The position numbers were made by a program, and so were the translations under genes. This document shows positions 1-7,325 of a stretch of 17,822 bases of DNA, piece after piece. Origin of the DNA: an uncultured Collinsella sp. (GTDB lineage Bacteria; Actinomycetota; Coriobacteriia; Coriobacteriales; Coriobacteriaceae). How positions within the stretch are numbered: position 1 is the first letter of the stretch; every line of letters starts with the position of its first letter. The notes beneath the pieces were generated by a model. It saw only the letters and a list, made by a program, of their open reading frames with translations. It was not told where the DNA came from and searched no databases. Where the stretch lies: the NCBI GenBank assembly GCA_958443615.1, contig CAUCLI010000025.1:1-17822 (forward strand), in the 5' to 3' direction.

Positions 1-2010
1 AGCAAGGACCCCGAGAAGGCCGCGTTCGTGGGCAAGACGGTGAAGCTCCCCATCGTCGACCGTGAGATCCCGATCTTCGATGACTGGCATGTCGATCCCG
101 ATTTCGGCTCCGGCTTCGTCAAGGTCACCCCGGCTCACGATCCCAACGACTATGCGATGGGCGAGGCTCACGGCCTTCCGAAGATCAACATCTTTGATGA
201 GCACGCCGTCGTCGTGGAGGGCTATGGCGAGTTCACCGGCATGACGCGCGATGAGTGCCGCGAGGCCGTCCTTGCGTGGTTCGAGGAGCACGACCTGCTC
301 GATCACGTGGATGAGCACGACCATTCCGTCATGCATTGCTACCGCTGCGACCAGACGCTCGAGCCTTGGCTTTCAGAGCAGTGGTTCGTCGCCGTGGACA
401 AGCTCAAGGAGCCCGCGCTCAAGGCCGTCCAGGATGGTCGCGTGACCTTCCACCCGGCCCGCTGGACCGAGACCTACACCACTTGGATGGAGAACCTGAA
501 AGACTGGTGCATCTCCCGTCAGCTGTGGTGGGGCCACCGCATCCCCGTGTTCTACTGCGAGGAGTGCGGCTGGGAGGACGCCTGCATGGACGACGTGACG
601 GTCTGCCCCAAATGCGGGTGCACCCATGTCCACCAGGACGAGAACGTGCTGGACACCTGGTTTTCCTCCCAGCTGTGGACCTTCGCCACGCAGGGCTGGC
701 CGCAGCACCCCGAGCAGCTCGAGGGCCATCATCCCACCACGGCGCTCGTTACCGCGCGCGATATCATCGCGCTGTGGGTCGCCCGCATGATCATGAGCTC
801 GCTGTACTTCCTCGACGAGGTCCCGTTCCACGACGTCGTGATCTACCCCACGATCCTCGCCAAGGACGGCAGCCGCATGTCCAAGTCCAAGGGCAACGGC
901 GTGAACCCCATGGACCTCATCGACATGTACGGCGCCGACGCCATGCGCTACAACCTGCTCACGCTGTGCACCACCAACCAGGACGTCAAGTTCGACGCCG
1001 ACATCGACAAGAAGACGAAGGCCCTCAAGGGTTCGGCCCGTACCGAGCAGGCCCGCTCCTTCGTCACCAAGATCTGGAACGCCAGCCGTTTCCTGCTCAT
1101 GAACATGGACGGCTACACCCCGGGCGAGCCCGTCGCCGAGACCGCGGCCGATGCCTGGATGTTCAGTCGCCTGGCCAAGGCCACGCGCATGGTGACCGAG
1201 GGCATTGAGAAGTACACCTTCGGCGAGATGGCGCGCGGCGTGCAGAACTTCTTCTGGAACGAGGTCTGCGACTGGTACGTCGAGGTCACCAAGACCCGCC
1301 TCAAGGACGATGCCGCCCGCCTGCAGGCCCAGCGCAACCTGATCTTCGTGCTCGATGCGTCGATGCGCCTCATGCACCCGCTCATGCCGTTCGTCACCGA
1401 GGCCATTTGGGACCAGATGCCCGCCAGCTGGCTGGATATGGGCGAGGACGGCGCCATCGAGCGTGCCGAGGCCCTCATGGTCGCCTCCTGGCCCGAGCCC
1501 GAGGCCTTCGAGCGCTTTATCGATGAGGAGTCCGAGCGCTCCTTCGAGCTCATGCGCGCGGTCGTCACCGACGTTCGCGCGAGCCGCGCCCGCTACCGCA
1601 TCTCGCCCAAGCAGGAGCTTCGCTGCGAGATCAAGGCCGCCAACGCCGAGGTGGCCGAGGCCATCGCCGGCATGGCGGACTTCATCCGCGGCCTGGCGAA
1701 CGTGAGCGGACTCGGCGTCTATATGGCGGAGGAGTTCCAGAAGCCGGAGAAGGCCATCGCCCTCGCCGGCCCGGACTTCGACGCTTACGTCGTCATGGGC
1801 GACCTCGTCGACTTCGAGGCCGAGCGCGCCCGCATGGAGAAGGATCTCGCCGCCGCCGAGAAAGAGCTCGCCGCCGCCGAGCGCACGCTGGGCAACGAGG
1901 GCTTCATCGCCAAGGCGGCGCCTGAGGTCGTGGCAAAGAAGCGCGAGCGCGCAGCGGAGCTCGCCGAGACCATTGCCGCCATCAAGGCGCAGCTCGCTGA
2001 TTTCGAGTAA
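1..2010 (+). CDS. valS: Valyl-tRNA synthetase, C-terminal 669 residues (5' end outside window)
   Basis: Class I aminoacyl-tRNA synthetase that charges tRNA-Val in the cytoplasm. The reading frame is open from base 1, so the gene enters from the left; the GTG at 28 is internal. Visible parts are the end of the CP1 editing insertion, a zinc-type pair of CxxC knuckles (CEECG at 556-570, CPKCG at 604-618), the class I signature RMSKS at 874-888 followed by KGNGV, the anticodon-binding helical domain, and a C-terminal Ala/Glu/Lys-rich coiled coil from about 1800 to 2007, which is typical of ValRS and absent from IleRS and LeuRS. The HIGH motif would lie upstream. The gene stops with TAA at 2008 and is followed by a GC-rich hairpin. 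ValRS is much more likely than IleRS because of the coiled-coil tail. Confidence 0.96.
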   Translation, partial: SKDPEKAAFVGKTVKLPIVDREIPIFDDWHVDPDFGSGFVKVTPAHDPNDYAMGEAHGLPKINIFDEHAVVVEGYGEFTGMTRDECREAVLAWFEEHDLLDHVDEHDHSVMHCYRCDQTLEPWLSEQWFVAVDKLKEPALKAVQDGRVTFHPARWTETYTTWMENLKDWCISRQLWWGHRIPVFYCEECGWEDACMDDVTVCPKCGCTHVHQDENVLDTWFSSQLWTFATQGWPQHPEQLEGHHPTTALVTARDIIALWVARMIMSSLYFLDEVPFHDVVIYPTILAKDGSRMSKSKGNGVNPMDLIDMYGADAMRYNLLTLCTTNQDVKFDADIDKKTKALKGSARTEQARSFVTKIWNASRFLLMNMDGYTPGEPVAETAADAWMFSRLAKATRMVTEGIEKYTFGEMARGVQNFFWNEVCDWYVEVTKTRLKDDAARLQAQRNLIFVLDASMRLMHPLMPFVTEAIWDQMPASWLDMGEDGAIERAEALMVASWPEPEAFERFIDEESERSFELMRAVVTDVRASRARYRISPKQELRCEIKAANAEVAEAIAGMADFIRGLANVSGLGVYMAEEFQKPEKAIALAGPDFDAYVVMGDLVDFEAERARMEKDLAAAEKELAAAERTLGNEGFIAKAAPEVVAKKRERAAELAETIAAIKAQLADFE

Positions 2011-2028
2011 CCGACGGCATGGCCACCT

Positions 2029-2057
2029 GAACCCCGTCGCGGCCCGCGGCGGGGTTC
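2029..2057 (+). terminator. GC-rich hairpin after valS
   Basis: A 12-bp stem (2029-2040 with 2046-2057, one G-U pair) with a 5-nt loop starts 19 nt after the valS stop. No T-run follows, so it may be a weak or factor-dependent terminator. The next gene starts only 33 nt downstream, so some read-through is plausible. Confidence 0.45.
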
Positions 2058-2090
2058 ATCCTGCGATGGGCATGGGGGAAGAGGGAGGAA

Positions 2091-2900
2091 ATGGCAGATT
2101 CCGAGACCGGGGCGGTGATGCTCCCGCCGGCGAAAACGCAAGAGGCGTTCGTGCACATCGGGTTCGCGAAAACCCGTCTCACGCGCGGCAGGGCATTCGT
2201 CTTGGCGATACTCGCCGGTTCGTTCGTGGCTCTGGGGGCCTCGTTCATGCTCATGGTGCGCTCCGATGACAGCTTGGCCCCCTCCGTCTCCCTCATCTTG
2301 GGCGGTTTGGCGTTCTGCCTCGGCCTTTTCCTCGTTTTGGTCGCCGGTGCCGAATTGTTCACCGGCAACTGCCTCATGCTCATCGGCGCGCTTGACGGTC
2401 GTTACCCGCTCGTGCGGATGATCCGCAAATGGGCGATCGTGTATGCGGGCAACGCGGTCGGCGCGCTGATGATCGTGGGCTTGTTGCTCGCCTCGGGGTT
2501 CCTCTCCCTTCAGGGAGGCGCGGTCGGCGAGCTCGCGTACTCCGTCGCTCAGTCGAAGGCGTCGCTCGGCCCGGTCGTGGCGTTCGCCCGCGGCGTGCTG
2601 TGCAACGTCCTCGTCTGCCTGGGCGTCTGGATGGGCAGTGCGGGCAAGACGGTCTGCGACAAACTGGCCGCCACGATCCTGCCCGTCGTGTCCTTCGTCG
2701 TGCTGGGCTTCGAGCATTCCGTCGCCAACATGTTCTTCCTGCCCTTGGGCGTCGCCGCTCAGGGCATGTGCGCCGCTCCGGCGATCCCGCTCGGCGGCAT
2801 GCTCTCCAACCTGTTGTTCGTGACGATCGGCAACATCGTCGGCGGCGTGGCGATCGCCGCCGCGTATTGGTTCGTGTACGGCCGCGACGGCCGTGAATAG
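2091..2900 (+). CDS. Formate/nitrite transporter (FNT) family channel, FocA/NirC-like
   Basis: Inner-membrane pentameric channel of the FNT family, moving formate, nitrite or a similar small monovalent anion. The 269-residue length is normal for the family. Its six hydrophobic segments surround the conserved ELFTGN loop (residues 88-93), a CN pair at 171-172 and FEHSVANM starting at 207. Leu89, Phe90, Thr91, Asn172 and His209 fall at the same numbers that I recall for the pore residues of E. coli FocA, which argues for the same pore chemistry. The ATG at 2091 follows GGAGG at 2084-2088 with only 2 nt between; an in-frame ATG at 2118 has no good ribosome site. folC starts 10 nt after the stop, suggesting co-transcription. 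Formate export or uptake would suit a mixed-acid-fermenting anaerobe, but the substrate cannot be fixed from sequence. Confidence 0.9.
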   Translation: MADSETGAVMLPPAKTQEAFVHIGFAKTRLTRGRAFVLAILAGSFVALGASFMLMVRSDDSLAPSVSLILGGLAFCLGLFLVLVAGAELFTGNCLMLIGALDGRYPLVRMIRKWAIVYAGNAVGALMIVGLLLASGFLSLQGGAVGELAYSVAQSKASLGPVVAFARGVLCNVLVCLGVWMGSAGKTVCDKLAATILPVVSFVVLGFEHSVANMFFLPLGVAAQGMCAAPAIPLGGMLSNLLFVTIGNIVGGVAIAAAYWFVYGRDGRE

Positions 2901-2910
2901 GGGGGTGCCG

Positions 2911-4281
2911 ATGAGGCGCGGGGGAAGCTATGCGGTCCCATTCGAATTCGAGGAGCTCGCATACGGGGACGCCGTTTCCATCGCGGCGGATACCGGTAAG
3001 ATCGCCGGGGAGGCGGGCCCCTTGCTCGAGACGGTCGTCGATATGCTCGACGAGCTCGGGCGTCCCGATCGCCATTTCGATTGCATCCAGGTCGCGGGCA
3101 CGAACGGGAAGACCTCTACGACCAGGTTCACGGCCGCCATCCTCAATGGCGAGGGCGTGCGCACCGCCCTCTACACGTCTCCGCAGCTCGTCCGTTACGA
3201 GGAGCGCATGGAGGTGTCCGGGTCCGTCGTGAGCCCGTCCGAGTTCGCCCATGGCGTCTCCGCCGCAGCGGAAGCCGGGCGAAGGGTGAACGCCCGCCGC
3301 ATCGCATCGGGCGACCCGACGTACACCATCACCCCCTTCGACCTGCTCACCGCCGCCGCGATGGTCGTCTTCGCCGAGGCCGGCGTCGATGCGGCGGTTC
3401 TCGAGGTCGGGCTCGGTGGGCGTTGGGACGCCACTTCCGCCACGGATCCCGTCGCCGTCGCGATCACCGGCATCGGGCTCGATCACACCCACATCCTCGG
3501 CGATACGCTCGCCCAGATCGCGGCCGAGAAGGCCGCCGTCATCAAGCCCGGGCGCATGGTGGTCCTCGGCGAGGGGACTCACGAGGAGTCGGTTCAGCAG
3601 GTGATGGACGCGCGCTGTGCGGAATGCGGGGTCGAACCTTGGGTCGTCTCCCATGAGACGACGGGATTTCCCGACCGCATCGGCGGCATCGTCTCCTTCG
3701 GCACCGTCACCGCGCACGCGGCTTACAACGTGTCGATGCACAAGCCCGCATATCAACCCCAGAACGCCGCCTGCGCGATCGCGCTCGCCGAGGGGTACCT
3801 CGGTCGGGATCTGGATGCCGAGCGACTCGAGCGCTCGCTCGATTCATGCCCGATTCCAGGTCGGTTCGATGTCGTGCGGGCCGATCCCCTCATCTTGGTC
3901 GATGCGTGCCACAATCCGCAGAGTTGCGAGAATTTCATCTCCGCCGTGAGGGAGGTCGAGCCGGACCGCGACCGCAGGCCGCTCCTGCTCGTCGCGGCCC
4001 TCTCCGACAAGGATGTCGCGGGAATCATCGACGTGCTCGTTCCGGAGTTTCCGCGCATCATGGTGAGCGCCACGTCGAGCGATCGCGCGCTTCCCGCCGC
4101 CGAGCTCGCGGAGCTGGTGTATGGGAAGCTCGAGGCGCTCGGCCGCCCGCGCGAGGACGTGGTCGCGGTGTGTGAGACGGTCCCCGGCGCCGTGGAGGCC
4201 TGCGTCGCATCCCGGGAACCGTTCGTCGCCGCGGGCACCATCACGCTTGCCGGCGAGGTCGCCGGACTGCTACGGGGTTGA
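2911..4281 (+). CDS. folC: Bifunctional folylpolyglutamate synthase / dihydrofolate synthase
   Basis: Mur-ligase-family enzyme that adds glutamate to folates, and possibly to dihydropteroate, using ATP. The 456-residue protein carries the P-loop AGTNGKTSTTR (Gly63 to Thr70 at its core), the GLGGRWDATS segment, TGIGLDHTHILGDT with the following IAAEKAAVIKPG region, and the ligase-domain motif DACHNPQS. These occur in the family order at normal length. I chose the ATG at 2911, preceded by a G-run at 2899-2905. In-frame GTGs at 2893 and 2905 would overlap or touch the stop of the channel gene and are less likely. The gene follows the FNT channel by 10 nt and ends before a strong terminator, so it is the last gene of this plus-strand unit. 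Confidence 0.95.
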   Translation: MRRGGSYAVPFEFEELAYGDAVSIAADTGKIAGEAGPLLETVVDMLDELGRPDRHFDCIQVAGTNGKTSTTRFTAAILNGEGVRTALYTSPQLVRYEERMEVSGSVVSPSEFAHGVSAAAEAGRRVNARRIASGDPTYTITPFDLLTAAAMVVFAEAGVDAAVLEVGLGGRWDATSATDPVAVAITGIGLDHTHILGDTLAQIAAEKAAVIKPGRMVVLGEGTHEESVQQVMDARCAECGVEPWVVSHETTGFPDRIGGIVSFGTVTAHAAYNVSMHKPAYQPQNAACAIALAEGYLGRDLDAERLERSLDSCPIPGRFDVVRADPLILVDACHNPQSCENFISAVREVEPDRDRRPLLLVAALSDKDVAGIIDVLVPEFPRIMVSATSSDRALPAAELAELVYGKLEALGRPREDVVAVCETVPGAVEACVASREPFVAAGTITLAGEVAGLLRG

Positions 4282-4331
4282 CCCGCCTCGCCGACGGGGC
4301 GATGGCCCCATGGCATGTGACCCGTCGAGTG

Positions 4332-4370
4332 AATCGCCGTGGGCGCTGAGTTGGCGCCCACGGCGATTTT
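4332..4370 (+). terminator. Intrinsic terminator of folC
   Basis: A perfect 15-bp stem (4332-4346 with 4354-4368) and a 7-nt loop end in TTTT at 4367-4370, 50 nt after the folC stop. It lies between convergent genes and ends 32 nt from the stop of the minus-strand gene. In the minus direction it lacks a good T-run, so it mainly serves folC. Confidence 0.85.
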
Positions 4371-4402
4371 GTCGCATGAGGGGCTTGGTGCGGGCGCTCG
4401 GC

Positions 4403-5509
4403 TTAGAGGAATCGATACTGCACGGTTCCGACGCCCACGCTCAGGAAGTTCAGGGCCCGCGCGACGGCGGGCTGCATATCGATGACGCGGCCGTGGACGT
4501 AGGGGCCGCGGTCGTTGACATAGGCGATGACGGACCTGCCGCCATATCGGATCTCGACGCGTGTCCCGAAGGGGACGTCGAGCATGGCGATGCCCATCGA
4601 CGTCTCCGTCACCGTCTCGCCGTTGGCGGTCGTGCCGCCCATGAAGCCGTCGCCGATACCGTAATAAGACGCGACGCCGGTTTTCCAGGTGACCGCCGGG
4701 GGAGTGGGGGTGGTCGTCTGCCCGGTGCCCGAATCGGGCTCGGGGGCAGTTTCGCCGGAGTCCCCGGGTGACGGCGCGGGTTGGGCGGATTCTTGCCGAT
4801 CGCTTTCCGGCTCGGCCTGGTTTCCCTGGGCGGCATTTTGCTGTTGCTGAAGCTGCTCGGCTTGCGCGGCCGCCTGGCGTGCGATCTCCGCCTCGACGGC
4901 GTCCTCGGCGTCCGCCTTGGACTGGATCTTCGCGGCGGCGGACTGCGCGGTCCCGAGCGCCTCGCGCGCCCGGGCGAGCTCATAATCGACCTCGTCCTTG
5001 GCCGCGCTCAGCTCCTCGAGTTTTGCGTTGAGCTCGTCTTCGAGGGCATGGAGGTCGTCGAGTGCCGAGATGTTGGCATCCTGGACGGTTCCGAGGTACT
5101 TGGTCATGCTGAGGAAGTCCGCGAACGACCCGGCGTTGAGCAGCATGCCGATCACGCCGCCGTTCGAGGCATGGGTCTTATACAGCTCGCGGGCCGCCTG
5201 GGCCGCTCTGCTCTGGACCCGGGGCATGAGTTCCTGCTCGATGCACAGGATCTCGTCGGCCGCCGCCCCGACCTGCTCGTTCAGCTCCACCGCGCGCCCG
5301 GTCGCCTCCGAGTACGTGGCCGCCGCTCGGGAAACCTCGCTTTGCAGGGATGCGAGCTCCGAACGCGTCCTCGCCGTCGCCGCGTGGGCGGGCACGGGGT
5401 CGAGCGCGAGCGTGGGCGCGCCGCCGAGCGCGAGCGCGCTGATGAGTCCGGCGACGCAAGCCGCCCGGGCCTTCGTGCACCTGTTGCCGTTTGAGATGGC
5501 GCGTGCCAT
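4403..5509 (-). CDS. Secreted cell-wall protein: PcsB-like coiled coil plus RlpA-like double-psi beta-barrel
   Basis: A 368-residue exported protein. Residues 1-43 form a signal peptide with basic N-region, hydrophobic core and a cleavage-like AHA. Residues about 48-215 are an Ala/Glu/Leu-rich coiled coil containing a GVIGMLLNAGSFADFL stretch, which resembles the coiled-coil domain of PcsB/NlpC-type peptidoglycan hydrolases. A Gln-rich then Pro/Ser/Thr/Glu-rich linker covers about 215-270. The C-terminal ~90 residues are an RlpA-like barrel: GVASYYG, TTANGE, VPFGTRVEI and VNDRGPYVHGRVIDM, with the conserved Asp of the DRGP motif. RlpA of Pseudomonas is a lytic transglycosylase, so wall remodelling is the likely role; catalysis here is inferred. 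The ATG at 5509 is preceded by an AAAGGCGG ribosome site. The gene is monocistronic and convergent with folC. Confidence 0.85.
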   Translation of the reverse strand: MARAISNGNRCTKARAACVAGLISALALGGAPTLALDPVPAHAATARTRSELASLQSEVSRAAATYSEATGRAVELNEQVGAAADEILCIEQELMPRVQSRAAQAARELYKTHASNGGVIGMLLNAGSFADFLSMTKYLGTVQDANISALDDLHALEDELNAKLEELSAAKDEVDYELARAREALGTAQSAAAKIQSKADAEDAVEAEIARQAAAQAEQLQQQQNAAQGNQAEPESDRQESAQPAPSPGDSGETAPEPDSGTGQTTTPTPPAVTWKTGVASYYGIGDGFMGGTTANGETVTETSMGIAMLDVPFGTRVEIRYGGRSVIAYVNDRGPYVHGRVIDMQPAVARALNFLSVGVGTVQYRFL

Positions 5510-5546
5510 GGATAACCGCCTTTACATCGAGAACGGCATAAGTATA

Positions 5547-5585
5547 AGGCAACCCTCAAGCTATGGTTGAGCTTAAGGGTTGCCT
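5547..5585 (-). terminator. Hairpin after the GlpA/GlpB/DUF1667 operon, upstream of the cell-wall gene
   Basis: Arms 5547-5561 and 5571-5585 pair over 15 bp with one C/A mismatch and a 9-nt loop. On the minus strand the hairpin begins about 32 nt after the DUF1667 stop and is followed by the T-rich TTATACTTATG. That stretch also contains a -10-like TATACT (5541-5546, minus) 32 nt before the next gene's ATG, so the site may both end the operon and lie in the promoter of the cell-wall gene. No convincing -35 was found. Confidence 0.6.
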
Positions 5586-5617
5586 CAACGGGTCGCGTGG
5601 TGCGTGGGATGAGGGCG

Positions 5618-6001
5618 TCAGCGGGCCTCGACGTCAAGGCTCGCGATCAGGTCGACGCCGGTGCCGAGGAGATCGGCCGCAACGACATCGCCCATGTTGA
5701 CGGGCGCCGAGACGGCGAGCCGCCGGATCTGCTCCATCGCTCGGGTGTGGAGGGAGCGGGGGATGGGCGCCGCCGTGCGCACGGGGACGAGGCGCTCGTC
5801 TCCCCCCATTACCACGACGGTGCTCGAAAGGATGCGCATGGGGCACACGACCTCCTGCTCCGCGAAGCGTTTTCCACGCTGGCAGCGGTTTCCGGAAACC
5901 GACTGGACGGCCAGCGTCCCGTCGGCGCCCTCTTCGACCGCGACGGTGAGGAGGCACTCGGACGGGCAGGTCGTGCAATGAAAGGTCTCGATTGCGGACA
6001 T
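5618..6001 (-). CDS. DUF1667 family protein, putative iron-sulfur/electron-transfer subunit
   Basis: A 127-residue soluble protein matching the DUF1667 pattern. It has an N-terminal cysteine cluster C9-x2-C12-x3-C16 followed by GNRC (C40) and CP (C53), then an RILSSTVVV segment and a compact C-terminal domain. The spacing resembles the [4Fe-4S] motif at the start of molybdopterin oxidoreductases, so cluster binding is a reasonable inference. The ATG at 6001 lies 6 nt after the GlpB-like stop, and its ribosome site (GAAGGGG) sits inside that gene's end. Family members are known to accompany GlpA/GlpB-like pairs in anaerobic Firmicutes and Actinobacteria, which suggests a third component filling the place of GlpC. 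It is the last gene of the operon. Confidence 0.85.
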   Translation of the reverse strand: MSAIETFHCTTCPSECLLTVAVEEGADGTLAVQSVSGNRCQRGKRFAEQEVVCPMRILSSTVVVMGGDERLVPVRTAAPIPRSLHTRAMEQIRRLAVSAPVNMGDVVAADLLGTGVDLIASLDVEAR

Positions 6002-6007
6002 GGGTCA

Positions 6008-7324
6008 TCACGCCCCTTCAACGGGTTCGATCGACAGGGTCACGGTTCCGCCGGCCTCGACATCGGCGAGCATCTTGGCGGTGAGCGGCGCGGATTCCAT
6101 GATGCTGGGTTTGTAGGCGCGCGCCTTGCCGCGGAACAGGACCTCATCGCCGTCGTGGAGTACGAGCGCGGCGTTCTCAAGCGGCCTGCGCACGCGGAAG
6201 AAGAGCTTTGCGTTGCCGGTGCGGGTGACGCGCGCGGGCACGACGTATCCGGCCATGCCGCCCGGCTCGACCGAGATCGACTCGCCGGCGCCGGTGCGCG
6301 ACTCGGGCCGGAGCGCGTGCATCGCGGCGGCGCGCCCCGCGCGGGCGGCCTCGGCGGTGACATTGTCCGCGAGGTCATGGACGTGCAGGACGTTGCCGCA
6401 GGAGAAGATGCCCTCAACGCTGGTCTGGAGGTCCTGGTCGACGCGCGCGCCGCGCGTGCGCGGGTCGAGCTCCACGCCGGCGGCACGGGCGATCTCGTTT
6501 TCGGGGATCAGGCCGACGGAGAGAAGCAGCGTGTCGCAGGGGATGACACGCTCGGTGCCCGGGATGGGGGAGAGGTCGGCCCCCACCTGAGAGACCTCGA
6601 CGGCCTCGACGCGGGACTTCCCGATGACGCGTGTGACGGTTGTGGACAGGTGCAGCGGGATGCCGAAGTCGTCGAGGCAGTTCTTCACGTTGCGATGGAG
6701 GCCGTTGGCGTAGGGCATGAGCTCGTAGACGCCTTCGACCTCGAGCCCCTCGAGAGCGCAGCGCCGTGCCATGATGAGGCCGATATCTCCGGAGCCGAGG
6801 ATGACCACCCGGTGGCCGGGGCGGAGGTTCTCGATGTTGATGTAGCGCTGGGCGAGCCCTGCGGTGTACACGCCGGCGGGGCGGCTGCCGGGGATCTTGA
6901 TCTCGGAGCGCGTGCGCTCGCGGCAGCCCATGGCGAGGACGACGGAGCGGCATCTCAAAATGGACATGCCGTCTTGCCCCATGACGGTGACGGCGTGCCC
7001 GGGGTGGCTTGATCCCGAAAAGGACCCATCGCGCCCCCGCTCATCGATGCCCAAGACCATGCTGCCGAGCATGACGTCGATGTCTGCCTCTCGCACCTGG
7101 TTGATGAAGCGCTGGGCGTACTCCGGCCCGGTGAGCTCCTCTTTGAAATGGGTGAGGCCGAAGCCGGGGTGGATGCACTGGCGCAGGATGCCGCCGAGGT
7201 GCTCGTTGCGCTCGACGATGATGACGCCGGCGCCGGCATCGCGGGCGGAAAGGGCCGCGCCCATGCCCGCCGGGCCGCCGCCGATGACGACGACGTCATA
7301 GTCGCGTTCCAAGATCTCTGCCAT
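6008..7324 (-). CDS. GlpB-like FAD/NAD(P)-dependent oxidoreductase
   Basis: A 438-residue pyridine nucleotide-disulfide-type flavoprotein. An N-terminal Rossmann motif VVVIGGGPAGMGAAL binds FAD, a second dinucleotide fold VVILGSGDIGLIMAR near the middle would bind NAD(P), and GIFSCGNVLHVHD near the C-terminus is the usual third FAD motif. The LGGILRQCIHPGFGL segment is characteristic of partners of anaerobic GlpA-type dehydrogenases. I moved the start to the ATG at 7324: it has GGAGG 9 nt upstream and begins immediately before the FAD motif. An 18-residue extension to 7378 would lie inside the preceding gene. Only 1 nt separates it from the GlpA-like stop, so the two are probably translationally coupled. 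The electron acceptor is unknown. Confidence 0.88.
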   Translation of the reverse strand: MAEILERDYDVVVIGGGPAGMGAALSARDAGAGVIIVERNEHLGGILRQCIHPGFGLTHFKEELTGPEYAQRFINQVREADIDVMLGSMVLGIDERGRDGSFSGSSHPGHAVTVMGQDGMSILRCRSVVLAMGCRERTRSEIKIPGSRPAGVYTAGLAQRYINIENLRPGHRVVILGSGDIGLIMARRCALEGLEVEGVYELMPYANGLHRNVKNCLDDFGIPLHLSTTVTRVIGKSRVEAVEVSQVGADLSPIPGTERVIPCDTLLLSVGLIPENEIARAAGVELDPRTRGARVDQDLQTSVEGIFSCGNVLHVHDLADNVTAEAARAGRAAAMHALRPESRTGAGESISVEPGGMAGYVVPARVTRTGNAKLFFRVRRPLENAALVLHDGDEVLFRGKARAYKPSIMESAPLTAKMLADVEAGGTVTLSIEPVEGA

Positions 7325-7325
7325 G

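Noticed and set aside
2380..3756. 458-codon minus-strand ORF over the FNT channel and folC
   Set aside because: Arg/Gly-rich translation without domains; it is antisense to two confidently identified genes.
5567..7012. 481-codon plus-strand ORF over the DUF1667 and GlpB-like genes
   Set aside because: The opposite strand encodes recognisable flavoprotein motifs with good ribosome sites; this frame shows none.
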